Assembly (NCBI GenBank): GCA_035294085.1
Contig: DATGLP010000009.1
Location: forward strand, 1 to 55,831
DNA from: Acidimicrobiales bacterium
GTDB lineage: Bacteria; Actinomycetota; Acidimicrobiia; Acidimicrobiales; Bog-793
DNA length: 55,831 nucleotides
Direction: 5' to 3'
In this document: one piece after another, positions 25,403 through 33,939 of the stretch
Numbering within the stretch: position 1 is the first letter of the stretch
How the letters are laid out: every line of letters begins with the position of its first letter
The notes under the pieces: model-generated
Databases searched by the model: none
What the model saw: the letters and a program-made list of their open reading frames with translations, nothing else
Told to the model about the DNA's origin: nothing
Position numbers and translations under genes: made by a program

Positions 25403-26314
25403 TCAGGGCGCGGCGGGTCGTGCGATCCCCGAGGCATTGTCGGAGAGGATCCTCGCCTTGCTGGCCGTCGGCAGGTCGCTGTGGAGGATCTCGGCGAGCG
25501 AGTACGGGAAGCAGAAGGGCTTCGGGACGACGGCGTAGTCGCTCCCGAACACGAGGCGGTCGTCGCCGTTCGCCTCGACGAAGCGCTCGACGAGGTTGCC
25601 GTAGGAGGAGAGCACGGCGGTGTCGAGGACGACGTTGCGGTGCGAGCGGGCGAGCTCGATCATGCCCTGGCCGTGGTGCGGGCTCGACAGGCCGTCGAGC
25701 ACGACGAAGGTGACGTCCGGGAAGTGCCCGCAGAGCCGGCTCAGCCGCCACGGCGCCTCGAGGAGGGACGAGGCGACGACGTGGACGAAGAAGACGTCCA
25801 CGCCCGCGGCGCAACAGACCTCGACGGCCCGCACGGTTGCGGGCGAGTCGAGGAACTCCCCGAGGAACAGGTGGTGCCAGGCGATGCCCTGCAGGCCGAG
25901 CTCGCCGGCACGACGCACCTGCCCGAGCGTGGCGCGCTCGCTCGCGCCGAGCTCGACGGTGCCGATCCCGACGGGGAAGCGCTCCCGGTCGATCTCGCAG
26001 TACGAGGCGACCCGCTCGTTGAGCCGGTCAGCGCTGGCTCGGGCCGAGCCGAGGACCGGCGGCAGCAGGAAGGCCGCGTCGATGCCGAAGCGGTCCATGA
26101 AGCGCCGCCGGGCGCAGGCGTCGGCACGGTCGTCGTCGGCGTCATCGCTCAGGTGCTGGTGGACGTCGACGACTCGGTAGCCGGTACCGTCCGGGTCGAC
26201 CGCTCGACGCGCCGGCAACTCGCCAGCGCGCACCGTGCCCGTCGCGCCTCGGCCCGCGCCGTGCGCCACGCCGCGGGCGCGGCCCGCGTCACCCGGGGAT
26301 CCAGGCGACGCCAT
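25403..26314 (-). CDS. amidohydrolase family TIM-barrel protein
   Basis: This protein of about 303 residues has a variable N-terminus of some 45 residues, then the metal-binding VVDVHQHLSDD. FGIDAAFLLPPVLGS, LQGIAWHHLFLGEFLDS, VFFVHVVASSLLEAPW and the closing RLVFGSDYAVVPKPF with its metal-ligand Asp follow. It is a second, diverged member of the amidohydrolase-2 family in this operon. ATG 26314 overlaps the RidA-type gene by 26 bases; later starts are possible because the first 40 residues look disordered. With its partner it may carry out sequential hydrolysis or decarboxylation steps. Confidence 0.87.
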   Translation of the reverse strand: MASPGSPGDAGRARGVAHGAGRGATGTVRAGELPARRAVDPDGTGYRVVDVHQHLSDDADDDRADACARRRFMDRFGIDAAFLLPPVLGSARASADRLNERVASYCEIDRERFPVGIGTVELGASERATLGQVRRAGELGLQGIAWHHLFLGEFLDSPATVRAVEVCCAAGVDVFFVHVVASSLLEAPWRLSRLCGHFPDVTFVVLDGLSSPHHGQGMIELARSHRNVVLDTAVLSSYGNLVERFVEANGDDRLVFGSDYAVVPKPFCFPYSLAEILHSDLPTASKARILSDNASGIARPAAP

Positions 26315-27617
26315 CGGCGAGCACGGTGCAGCCGGGCACCTGCAGCGGGCCGGGCACCACCGTCACGCACACGCAGGGAGGGTCGTGCGGGATGGCCTTC
26401 TTGACCGCGCCGTAGACGGCGTAGGCGTCGCCCGGCTCGGTCACGAACGCCCGCAGCCGCAGCAGGTTGCGCAGCGACGACCCGGCAGCCTCGCACGTCT
26501 CGTCCAGGCGCTCGAGGATCTCCGCCATCTGGACACCTGCCGGCCGGCGCGGGCCCGGTCGCTGCGGGTCGCCGGCGACCGCCTCGGAGATCCACAGGAG
26601 GTCGCCCGCGCGTACCGCCTCCGACTCGTGCCCGAGGACGCCCCGCCCCGTCGAGATGGGGACGGCGTCGATGCCGAACCCCGGGCGCAGGAAGCGGTAC
26701 TGGATCTCCATCTTGCACGCTCCCTGCGCCTGCCCCTTGGCGCCCTCCTGGCGCGGCGTGCCCATGCCCCGCACCGGCACGACGGTGCGCGAGGGTGCGA
26801 ACTCGCCGAGCGTCTCGCGCCAGACGAGGTCGAACTCGTAGAGGTCCTCGAGGTCGGTCAGGTAGAGCGTGTAGTTGACGACGTGGGAGACGTCGGACCC
26901 GACGGCGTCGAGGCGCCGCTTGAGGACGCGCGCGCCGTACTGCGCCTCCTGCCGGATCTCGCTCCCCCACCAGATCCAGTCCGGCGCGCGCGCCTCGGGG
27001 TGGATGCCGGTCTGGTAGTCGATCGGGTAGTAGGTCGCGAAGCCGTAGGGGCCGCCGGTCACGATCTCGGCGAAGCCGAGCGAGGGGTTCCCCCGGTCCC
27101 CGGCGACCGCGGGATGGCCCTCCTCGCCGGGTCGAGCGGAGACGAACTGCTCCTTGACGATGCCGCGCGCCGGATCGGGCACGAGGGCCATGCCCGTCGT
27201 GCTCACCACCGCGCCCGGCGGGAGGTAGTGGCCCGCCTGGATGAGCAGGCTGCCGGGACGGTTCTTCTCCATGAAGCCGGGCCCGCGGGCGACCTGGACG
27301 TAGCCGTCGGCGTGGGCCTTCAGCTCGATGTACTGCTCGAGCTGCACGATGTCGTCGATCGAGGAGTCGAGCGCCTCGAGACCCTCCCGGTAGCGCTCGA
27401 AGATGTAGCGCGTCTGCGCACGCACGACCGCCGAGGGCGATGCGTGGTAGGGAGGCGGGACGCTCACCTCCGCGGGGATCCCGCCCGTCTCGTCGAAGGC
27501 GGTGCTCGCCAGGAAGATGAAGTCCCCGCCGCCCGCCAGCCGAGAGGTGTAGATGCCCCCGGCGTCGACGGTGCCGACCACCCGACGTCCGCGCCGAGGA
27601 CCAGGCGTCTCGCTCAT
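26289..27617 (-). CDS. protein with three RidA/YjgF-like units in one chain
   Basis: This 442-residue protein is about three times the length of RidA. Three repeats can be seen. Unit 1 (about 25-147) has FIFLASTAFDETGG, then REGLEALDSSIDDIVQLEQY. Unit 2 (about 181-308) has VLKRRLDAVGSDVSHVVNYT, TLYLTDLEDLYEF and SRTVVPVRGM. Unit 3 (about 317-440) has DLLWISEAVAGD, LDETCEAAGSSLRNLLRL and PGPLQVPGCTVLADG. RidA proteins are homotrimers that hydrolyse reactive imines with an interface Arg. Only unit 2 seems to keep that Arg (R277). ATG 27617 follows AGGAGGAGAGG. Its place after a PLP deaminase fits imine handling. Confidence 0.88.
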   Translation of the reverse strand: MSETPGPRRGRRVVGTVDAGGIYTSRLAGGGDFIFLASTAFDETGGIPAEVSVPPPYHASPSAVVRAQTRYIFERYREGLEALDSSIDDIVQLEQYIELKAHADGYVQVARGPGFMEKNRPGSLLIQAGHYLPPGAVVSTTGMALVPDPARGIVKEQFVSARPGEEGHPAVAGDRGNPSLGFAEIVTGGPYGFATYYPIDYQTGIHPEARAPDWIWWGSEIRQEAQYGARVLKRRLDAVGSDVSHVVNYTLYLTDLEDLYEFDLVWRETLGEFAPSRTVVPVRGMGTPRQEGAKGQAQGACKMEIQYRFLRPGFGIDAVPISTGRGVLGHESEAVRAGDLLWISEAVAGDPQRPGPRRPAGVQMAEILERLDETCEAAGSSLRNLLRLRAFVTEPGDAYAVYGAVKKAIPHDPPCVCVTVVPGPLQVPGCTVLADGVAWIPG

Positions 27618-27669
27618 CGTCGTCCCTCTCCTCCTCGTTCCCGCCGAGCCCGGGCGATCTCGCGCCTCA

Positions 27670-28677
27670 TCACGAGCCGGTCCTCGGCCAGTACAGGTCC
27701 TGCTCGGCGAAGAGCGCCGGGGTGCCGCCGGTGTGGACGAACACCACCAGGTCGTCGGCGTCGAGCAGGCCGCGGCGCCGGTCACCGAGGACCGCCGAGA
27801 GCGCCTTGGCGGTGTAGACGGGATCGAGGATGATGCCCTCGGTCCGCGCCGCGAGCGAGAGCGCCTCGGTGGACAGCTCCGTCGGCCTGCCGTAGCCCTC
27901 GCCGAGGTAGTCGTCGCTGACTCGCAGGCGGTAGGGCGGGACGGCGACGCCGAGCAGGGCGGCGGCCTCCCCCACGAGTGACCGCACCTGGGCGACCTTG
28001 TCCGGCACCCCGCGCGAGATGGAGACGGCGACGACCTCGGTCGCGAGCCCGCCGAGCGCGAAGCCGAGGGCGAGGCCGGCCACGGTCCCGCAGGATCCGG
28101 CGGCGCTGTAGGCGGCACGCGCCGAGATGCCGAGCTCGGCGCACTGCTGGGCGATCTCGAGTCCGGCCTTCACGTACCCGAGGACCCCGCGGCCGTTCGT
28201 CCCGCCGGAGGGGATGACGTACGGCCGGCGGCCCTCCTCACAGAGGGCCTCGGCGATCTCCTCCATGCGTTCGACGCTCGACTGGCCCGGCTTCGGGAAG
28301 GTCCAGGTCGCACCGAGCAGGCGGTCGAGGACCATGTTCCCCTGCTCGACGAGGATGGGCTCGCCGTTGAAGACGAGGCGCGCCTCGAGCCCGCAGGCCG
28401 CAGCCGCGGCGGCGGTCATGCGGCAGTGGTTCGACTGCGCGCCGCCCATCGTGATGAGCGTGTCCGCTCCCTCGGCGAGCGCGTGGCCGAGGTGGAACTC
28501 GAGCTTGCGAGCCTTGTTGCCACCGAGCGCGAGGCCGGTCTGGTCGTCCCGCTTGATCCACAGGTCGACGCCCGCGGCCGCCGAGAGGCGCGGCGCGCGC
28601 ACGAGCGGCGTCGGCACCATCGCGAGCGGGTGCTGCGGCAGCTTCGCGAAGTCCACCGCCGCCAGGTCCGCCGTCAT
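27670..28677 (-). CDS. PLP-dependent D-cysteine desulfhydrase / ACC deaminase-like enzyme
   Basis: This 335-residue fold-type II PLP enzyme has LWIKRDDQTGLALGGNKARK, which includes the PLP lysine in GGNKARK, then LITMGGAQSNHCRM, the phosphate-binding YSAAGSCGTVAGLALG and the late VFVHTGGTPALF. The family contains D-cysteine desulfhydrase and 1-aminocyclopropane-1-carboxylate deaminase, which release ammonia and a 2-oxoacid through an enamine/imine intermediate. ATG 28677 fits the family start. The triple RidA gene follows directly, and RidA proteins hydrolyse exactly such intermediates. The substrate here is unknown; the operon suggests an amino acid released from a larger nitrogen compound. 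Confidence 0.92.
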   Translation of the reverse strand: MTADLAAVDFAKLPQHPLAMVPTPLVRAPRLSAAAGVDLWIKRDDQTGLALGGNKARKLEFHLGHALAEGADTLITMGGAQSNHCRMTAAAAAACGLEARLVFNGEPILVEQGNMVLDRLLGATWTFPKPGQSSVERMEEIAEALCEEGRRPYVIPSGGTNGRGVLGYVKAGLEIAQQCAELGISARAAYSAAGSCGTVAGLALGFALGGLATEVVAVSISRGVPDKVAQVRSLVGEAAALLGVAVPPYRLRVSDDYLGEGYGRPTELSTEALSLAARTEGIILDPVYTAKALSAVLGDRRRGLLDADDLVVFVHTGGTPALFAEQDLYWPRTGS

Positions 28678-28753
28678 CGCGGCCCCCGGCTGCAGCCCGC
28701 CCGGCGACGCCGCGGGCTCGCTTCTGGCGGGCGAGCCTCGCCGATCGCGGACA

Positions 28754-29263
28754 TCAGCGCGCCACCCGCGGCCCGCCGCGGCGCGCCTCCTCCTCGGCGC
28801 CCTCGGCGGTGTGCTCGTTGCGGGCACGGATGTCCTCGAGGTCCTCCGGCTGCATCGAGGCGAGCCAGTGCGCGTGCTTCTTCGACGCCGGGAGCGCGAT
28901 GTAGAAGAACAGGATGTGGTCCTCGCCTTCGGGCACGGCCAGGCTGACCCTCGTGCCCGACGGGATGTACACGAGGTCCTTCGGCCCGAGGCGCTCGTCC
29001 CACGACGCGCCGCTCGGCCGGTCGAGCGCCTGGACCTCGGCGTGCCCCTCGAGCACGACCCAGAACTCGTCGTACCAGAAGAAGGTGCTGAACCCCTGGC
29101 CCCGCGCGACCTTCGTGTAGCCCGCCCGGTAGTCGAGGTCGCGGTGGGTGACGAACCTCCGCATGCCGCTGCCGGCCTGGAACAGCCCCGGCAGCGTCCG
29201 CTCTTCGCCGGTCTCCACCTCGTCCGCGCTCGCCGTGATCTTCTGGAACTTCTGGGTCGACAC
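28754..29263 (-). CDS. cupin-domain protein lacking the usual metal-binding histidines
   Basis: This 169-residue single cupin has motif 1 FSTFFWYDEFWVVLEGHAEV, where the usual H-x-H pair is replaced by aromatic residues although the later Glu and Gly remain. Motif 2 is LVYIPSGTRVSLAV, where the usual His after P-x-G is absent. The beta-barrel is therefore probably intact, but ordinary metal binding is unlikely. The charged C-terminus (EEEARRGG) is probably flexible. GTG 29263 is chosen because AGGAG lies nine bases before it; GTG 29272 is too close to that site. It lies between the hydantoinase-like and PLP genes and may be a non-redox isomerase, a binding protein or a chaperone. Confidence 0.88.
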   Translation of the reverse strand: MSTQKFQKITASADEVETGEERTLPGLFQAGSGMRRFVTHRDLDYRAGYTKVARGQGFSTFFWYDEFWVVLEGHAEVQALDRPSGASWDERLGPKDLVYIPSGTRVSLAVPEGEDHILFFYIALPASKKHAHWLASMQPEDLEDIRARNEHTAEGAEEEARRGGPRVAR

Positions 29264-29308
29264 CGGAGGCACTCCTCTCCTCGTTCCCGCTCTGCCGCAC
29301 GCGCCCCC

Positions 29309-30670
29309 CTAGCGGGAGCGCGCGTCCTCCTCCTTCGGGCCCGTGGCGACGAACTCGCCGTAGCCCGGGCTCCCGACGACCTCGCGGTGCGCCATGACCA
29401 CGCGGCCGCGCACGATCGTGTACTCGGGGACCCCCTTCACCTTCAGCCCCTCGAGCGGGGTGAAGCCGATCTTCGAGAACACCGGGTAGCTCTCGCCGAG
29501 CACGGCCTCGCGGTCCAGGTCGACGAGCACGAAGTCGGCGTCCGAGCCAACACGCAGCGCACCCTTTCGCGGGTACAGCCCGATGTTGCGGGCGGGGTTG
29601 ACCGCTGACAGCTCGACGAAGCGCCGCAGCGAGAGCCTCCCCTCGTTCACGCCGGTGAGGAAGATGGACGCCCAGTGCTCGCAGAGGGGGTAGCCGGCGA
29701 CGACCGAGTCGAAGGCGTCGACGCGGCAGTGCTCGTGCTCCTCCCTCGTGTGCGGCGCGTGGTCCGAGCCAATCAGGTCGATCGTCCCGTCCTCCATCGC
29801 CTGCCAGTTGGCGGCGACGTCCTCGTCCCCCTGCAGGCCGATCGGGTCGATCGGCACGACGGCCCACGGGTTCGTCTCCGCCACGAAGGGGTACCCGTTT
29901 GCCTTGAGCGCACGAGCGATGCGCAGCTGCGGCCTCCCCTGGATGTGCAGGATCCGCAGCCTCGCTCCGACCGCCCTCGCGAGGATGGCGAGCGTCGCGA
30001 TGGCCGTCGTCTCCACGACGTCGTCGTCCCCGTACGTCGCGTCGGACCAGGCGGCGAGGTCCCGCCTGCCCTGCGCCTGGCGGGCCGCGACGCGCTGGTC
30101 CCAGAGCATCTGGTTGTGCGGGTGGACGACGGTCATGAGCCCCGTCCGCGCGATGGCGCGCATCGTCTCGAGGATCTCGCCGTGGTCGGTGATGGAGATC
30201 TCCCCGCGGTAGGGGTAGTGGGCAGCCTTCATGAAGAACTTGAAGCCCGGGCACCCGGCCTCGGCGAGGCGAGGGATCTCCTCGAGGCGCGTCGGCGACG
30301 CCCAGTGGTTGAAGTCGACGTACGACTTCGCCTTGGCGAGCTCGTTCTGTGCATGGAAGCGCTCGAGGGTGTTCGGCGGCGGCTCGAGGTTCGGCATGTC
30401 GACGAACATCGTGATGCCGCCGGCTGCCGCGGCGCGCGAGCCGGTCTCGAAGTCCTCCTTGTACTCGTAACCCGGCTCCCGGAAGTGGACGTGGGTGTCG
30501 ATGAGGCCTGGCAGCACGAGGAGGCCGCTGGCGTCGATGTCGACCGGCGCGGCCGGCGCCGTGCCCGCCTTCGCGAGGCCGACGATGCTCGGCCCCTCCA
30601 CGAGGACGTCCGCGGGCGTCAGCTCCCCATCGGAGAACACCCGCCCGTTGCGAATCACGAGGTCGACCAC
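29309..30670 (-). CDS. dihydroorotase / hydantoinase-like cyclic amidohydrolase
   Basis: This 453-residue metal enzyme has the cyclic-amidase signature LPGLIDTHVHFREPGYEYK, a carboxylated-lysine candidate in PGFKFFMKAAHYP, metal histidines in VVHPHNQ and ILHIQG, and the catalytic Asp in IGSDHAPHTREEHEH. Members open cyclic amides such as dihydroorotate, hydantoins, allantoin or dihydropyrimidines. It is unlikely to be the biosynthetic PyrC because no other pyrimidine genes are nearby and it lies in a transporter-linked catabolic operon. GTG 30670 is chosen; purine-rich sequence precedes it. It is the best clue that the substrate has an amide ring. Confidence 0.93.
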   Translation of the reverse strand: MVDLVIRNGRVFSDGELTPADVLVEGPSIVGLAKAGTAPAAPVDIDASGLLVLPGLIDTHVHFREPGYEYKEDFETGSRAAAAGGITMFVDMPNLEPPPNTLERFHAQNELAKAKSYVDFNHWASPTRLEEIPRLAEAGCPGFKFFMKAAHYPYRGEISITDHGEILETMRAIARTGLMTVVHPHNQMLWDQRVAARQAQGRRDLAAWSDATYGDDDVVETTAIATLAILARAVGARLRILHIQGRPQLRIARALKANGYPFVAETNPWAVVPIDPIGLQGDEDVAANWQAMEDGTIDLIGSDHAPHTREEHEHCRVDAFDSVVAGYPLCEHWASIFLTGVNEGRLSLRRFVELSAVNPARNIGLYPRKGALRVGSDADFVLVDLDREAVLGESYPVFSKIGFTPLEGLKVKGVPEYTIVRGRVVMAHREVVGSPGYGEFVATGPKEEDARSR

Positions 30671-30740
30671 GCTCCACCACCCTCTCAGTCGTCGTCCGTC
30701 GCCGGGTCGCTGCCCGCCGATCGCACCGGCCGGCGTGCCA

Positions 30741-31877
30741 TCAGCGCGCCATCGTTTGCCACGGCGCGTAACGCCTCGGGCCGAGGCTCGGCCCGATCAC
30801 CTCCTCGAACGCGCGCAGCTCCGGCTCCGGGTACTGGAACGTCCAGCACGGGTAGAGGTAGAGGTTCTCGCACCCGAGGCGCTCGAGGTCCCTGATCCGG
30901 TCCCGCACCTCCTCCGGCGTGCCGACGACGGCCATGCGGTCGGCCATCGCCTCCTGCAGCTCGTAGGGGATGACCTGGCAGATGCGGACCGCCGCCTCCC
31001 AGTCGAGGATGTGGATCTCCTCGGGGTACAGGCGCCGGAGCGCCCGGTGCACCGCCCGCACCGCCTCGCGCAGGTCGTCGGTCAGCTCGAAGTCGATGTG
31101 GTTCTTCTTCAGCCACTCGTCGGCGCGCGGGCTGTCGAGCACCGCAGGGAGGTTCGGGCTCCAGGACCGAACCGCCTCCTCCCTCGTGTCGCGGACGAGG
31201 CAGCGCATCTGGTACCACTCGTGGATGGCGCGAGGCTCCCGCTCCGCGCGCGCGGCGCCGTCGGCGACCCACCGCCGCGCCTCGCCGATGTCCTCCTCGC
31301 TCGGCCCCGCGCACAGCAGGACGCCGTCGCAGAGCTCCCCGGCGAGGCGACCGGTGAGCGGGCCCCCGACGGCGAGGTAGATCGGGACGGGGGGCCCGCC
31401 CCCGAGGTACATCTTCGGCGCGAAGCCCTCGTCGAAGTAGGGCCGCCGCTCCCCGCCAGGCTCCGCGATCCCCTCAGAGGGCTCGAAGTCGCAGGGCTCC
31501 CCGGCCAGCAGGGCGCGCAGCCGGGTGATCGCCTCGCGCATCTCGCCCACCCGCAGCTGCGGGAGCCCGACGGCGCGGCTCGCCGAGCCCCCGCGGCCGA
31601 GCCACAGCTCGAAGCGGTCCGGACCGAGCTCCTGCACGGTCTTGGCCGCCGACGCGATGACCGAGACGTGGCGCGGCCCGGGGCAGGTGAGCGCCGGGTG
31701 CACGCGCAGGGTCTGCGTCGCCTGCAGGACGTGGCTCATCACGACGTAGGCGTCGCGCAGGTACAGCTGGGAGTCGACGAAGCCGACCCCCGAGAACCCC
31801 GCACGCTCCGCACGGACGCAGAAGTCCACGGTCGCGGCCACGGACCCGCACGGGGGGACGCGCAGGTCTACGCGCAC
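30741..31877 (-). CDS. luciferase-like (LLM) monooxygenase, first of the operon
   Basis: This 378-residue TIM-barrel LLM protein has a barrel start of FCVRAERAGFSGVGFVDSQL, then LRVHPALTCPGPRHVSVIA, RFELWLGRGGSASRAVGLPQ with the usual glycine-rich cofactor loop, and the late ADRMAVVGTPEEVRDRIRDL typical of F420-type members. It is clearly distinct from the second LLM gene at 22861-23922. GTG 31877 is chosen; an open frame to 31985 would overlap the binding-protein gene. By analogy with RutA-type enzymes it could insert oxygen into a ring C-N bond, which the downstream amidohydrolases would then exploit. Confidence 0.9.
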   Translation of the reverse strand: MRVDLRVPPCGSVAATVDFCVRAERAGFSGVGFVDSQLYLRDAYVVMSHVLQATQTLRVHPALTCPGPRHVSVIASAAKTVQELGPDRFELWLGRGGSASRAVGLPQLRVGEMREAITRLRALLAGEPCDFEPSEGIAEPGGERRPYFDEGFAPKMYLGGGPPVPIYLAVGGPLTGRLAGELCDGVLLCAGPSEEDIGEARRWVADGAARAEREPRAIHEWYQMRCLVRDTREEAVRSWSPNLPAVLDSPRADEWLKKNHIDFELTDDLREAVRAVHRALRRLYPEEIHILDWEAAVRICQVIPYELQEAMADRMAVVGTPEEVRDRIRDLERLGCENLYLYPCWTFQYPEPELRAFEEVIGPSLGPRRYAPWQTMAR

Positions 31878-31923
31878 GTCTGCCCGTCGCCCACGTCGCC
31901 GGCTCGGCTCCCGTCTCCTGCGG

Positions 31924-33006
31924 TCATGACTTCCCGGGCAGGTACGCGTTCGTGTACAGCTCGCCGGGCGTGACGGCCCTCGCACCCGGGATGCCGCCTC
32001 GCCGGAAGAGCGCGAGCGACTGGCGCACGAGCGTCGAGTTGAACCAGCCGTAGCCGTGCAGGTCGAAGTCGAGCACGTTGCCCTCTCCGGCCGTGACCTG
32101 GATCTGGTGGGCGACGACGGTCGGGTTCAGCGACGGCTGCGCGTCGAGCGTCGCCCGCACGGCAGCCGAGGTGTGCGAGCGCATGTACAGCTCGGCGCCG
32201 ACGAGGGCCTTCAGGAACCGGCGCACGACGCCCGGCCGGTGCGCCAGGGTCGCGTCGCTCGCCACGACGACGTCGTCGTAGGGGTTGACGCCGAACTTGG
32301 CGAAGGGCAGGACGCTCAGCTTCTCGCCGAGCTTCGCGGCCTCCGCGCTGCTCACCCAGTAGGACTCGTTCAGGAAGCACGGGATCACGTCGACCTCGCC
32401 GTTGAACAGCGCCGAGACGTACAGGGACGCTGCGATGTTCTCGGGGTGGATCGAGTTCACCGGGACGTGGTTGATCCGCAGCAGGACCGGCGTGAAGACC
32501 TGCGTGGTCGACCCCTGCGGCAGGGCGATCGTCAAGCCCTTGAGCGACGCCGGCTTCGTGAGCTTGTGCTTGCTCGCGAGCGCGCACACCGCCATCGCGG
32601 TGTGCTGGTACCAGAGCATGATCGCCTTCACCTTCGCGCCCGCCTGGATGGCGGCGGGCAGCAGGCTGAACGACGTCAGGGCGAAGTCGACCTTGCCGGC
32701 GATCACGTTCGTCAGCCCCGTCGCCGCGACCTGGCCGGGGATGATCGTGACGTCGAGGTGCTGGCGCGCGAAGAAGCCGTCGTACTTCGCGACGAAGAAC
32801 GCGGCCTGCGTCCCGTCGAAGGCGAAGTTCGTCTGGACCGTCACGCTGGCGGTCGGCACCGCCCTCGGCGCCTTCCCGGCGGACGCCTTCGGCGCCCTCG
32901 TCGCGTAGGCGCCGCTCGAGACGCCGAGGACCACCCCGAGCGCAACGGCCATCGCCGCTGCGAAGCGACCCCTCCTCGCCGGTGACATCTGGCTCACCTG
33001 TGACAT
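31924..33006 (-). CDS. ABC transporter substrate-binding protein, NitT/TauT (SsuA-like) family
   Basis: This 360-residue exported protein has an N-terminal signal sequence (RRGRFAAAMAVALGVVLGVS) cut near residue 36. The mature part is the SsuA/THI5-like fold, with FFVAKYDGFFARQHLDVTII, VAATGLTNVIAGKVDFALTS, LKGLTIALPQGSTTQVF and VIPCFLNESYWVSS. Such proteins bind sulfonates, nitrate, pyrimidine precursors or aromatic acids. ATG 33006 follows AAAGGGGGG; an in-frame second Met (32988) lies in a short duplication of the start region. The ligand is presumably the substrate degraded by the enzymes encoded downstream. Confidence 0.94.
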   Translation of the reverse strand: MSQVSQMSPARRGRFAAAMAVALGVVLGVSSGAYATRAPKASAGKAPRAVPTASVTVQTNFAFDGTQAAFFVAKYDGFFARQHLDVTIIPGQVAATGLTNVIAGKVDFALTSFSLLPAAIQAGAKVKAIMLWYQHTAMAVCALASKHKLTKPASLKGLTIALPQGSTTQVFTPVLLRINHVPVNSIHPENIAASLYVSALFNGEVDVIPCFLNESYWVSSAEAAKLGEKLSVLPFAKFGVNPYDDVVVASDATLAHRPGVVRRFLKALVGAELYMRSHTSAAVRATLDAQPSLNPTVVAHQIQVTAGEGNVLDFDLHGYGWFNSTLVRQSLALFRRGGIPGARAVTPGELYTNAYLPGKS

Positions 33007-33055
33007 CTGGCCCCCCTTTCCCCTGCTGACCTGTGCGAGCTCGGCTGGCCTCCGG

Positions 33056-33934
33056 TCAGTCCAGCCCGACGTTCACGCGCCTCGCGCCTGGCGACGGCTC
33101 GTCCGCCGGCAGCCCTCTGGACGCAGGCCCCGGGCGCACCTCGAGCAGCCGGCGGATGTGACCGGCGACGCGCGCGAACTCGGGATCCGCGAGGACCGAG
33201 AGGTCGCGCTGGCGCGGCAGGTCGACGTCCAGCTCCGCCGCGATGCGTCCCGGGCGCGCGGTCATCGCCACGACGGTGGTCCCGAGGAGGACGGCCTCGG
33301 GGATGCTGTGGGTGACGAGGACCGCCGTCTTCTCCGTCTTCAGCCACACGTCGTGCAGCTGCATGCCCACCTGCTCGCGCGACATCGCGTCGAGCGCCGC
33401 GAAGGGCTCGTCCAGGAGGAGCACCTGTGGGTCGGTGATGAGCGCGCGGCACAGCGCGACGCGCTGCTGCATCCCGATCGAGAGCTCGTGCGGGTACGAC
33501 GTCTCGAATCCGGCGAGGCCGACGTCCGCGAGGAGCGCCTTCGCCCGCTCCTCGACCTCGACCGGCATCCTGCCCTTGCGGCGGCGATCCTCGATCTCGA
33601 CGGGGAAGAGCACGTTCGCGAGCACCGACCGCCACGGAAGCAGGACCGGCTTCTGGAAGACGATCCCGAACTTCGCGCTGACCGGCGCCCCCTCGGCGTC
33701 GACGAAGGCGACCGACCCGCTGCTCGGCTCGAGGAGGCCGGCGATGATGCGCAGCAGGGTCGTCTTGCCGCAGCCGCTCGGCCCGACGATCGAGACGAAC
33801 GAACCCGGCGGGACGCGGAAGGACACGGCCTCGAGGGCCGTCAGGGTCCGCCCGCGCTGCGCGAAGCTGCGCGAGATGCCTCGAACCTCGATGCCGCAGC
33901 CCACCTTCGGCGGCTGCTGGTGCAGGACCCGCAT
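33056..33934 (-). CDS. ABC transporter ATPase, NitT/TauT family
   Basis: This 292-residue ATPase has Walker A IVGPSGCGKTTLLRIIAGLL, Q-loop FGIVFQKPVLLPWRSVLANV, signature HELSIGMQQRVALCRALI, Walker B VLLLDEPFAALDAMS and switch His in VLVTHSIPEAVLLG. The signature reads LSIG rather than the usual LSGG, a variation seen in some active NitT/TauT ATPases. The 25-residue Pro/Arg-rich tail is not part of the core. ATG 33934 lies five bases after the permease stop. It energises the importer encoded with the adjacent permease and binding protein. Confidence 0.95.
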   Translation of the reverse strand: MRVLHQQPPKVGCGIEVRGISRSFAQRGRTLTALEAVSFRVPPGSFVSIVGPSGCGKTTLLRIIAGLLEPSSGSVAFVDAEGAPVSAKFGIVFQKPVLLPWRSVLANVLFPVEIEDRRRKGRMPVEVEERAKALLADVGLAGFETSYPHELSIGMQQRVALCRALITDPQVLLLDEPFAALDAMSREQVGMQLHDVWLKTEKTAVLVTHSIPEAVLLGTTVVAMTARPGRIAAELDVDLPRQRDLSVLADPEFARVAGHIRRLLEVRPGPASRGLPADEPSPGARRVNVGLD

Positions 33935-33939
33935 CGCCC

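Noticed and set aside
29309-30670. Biosynthetic dihydroorotase (pyrC)
   Set aside because: No pyrimidine synthesis genes are nearby, and the gene lies inside a transporter-linked catabolic operon; a catabolic cyclic amidase is more likely.
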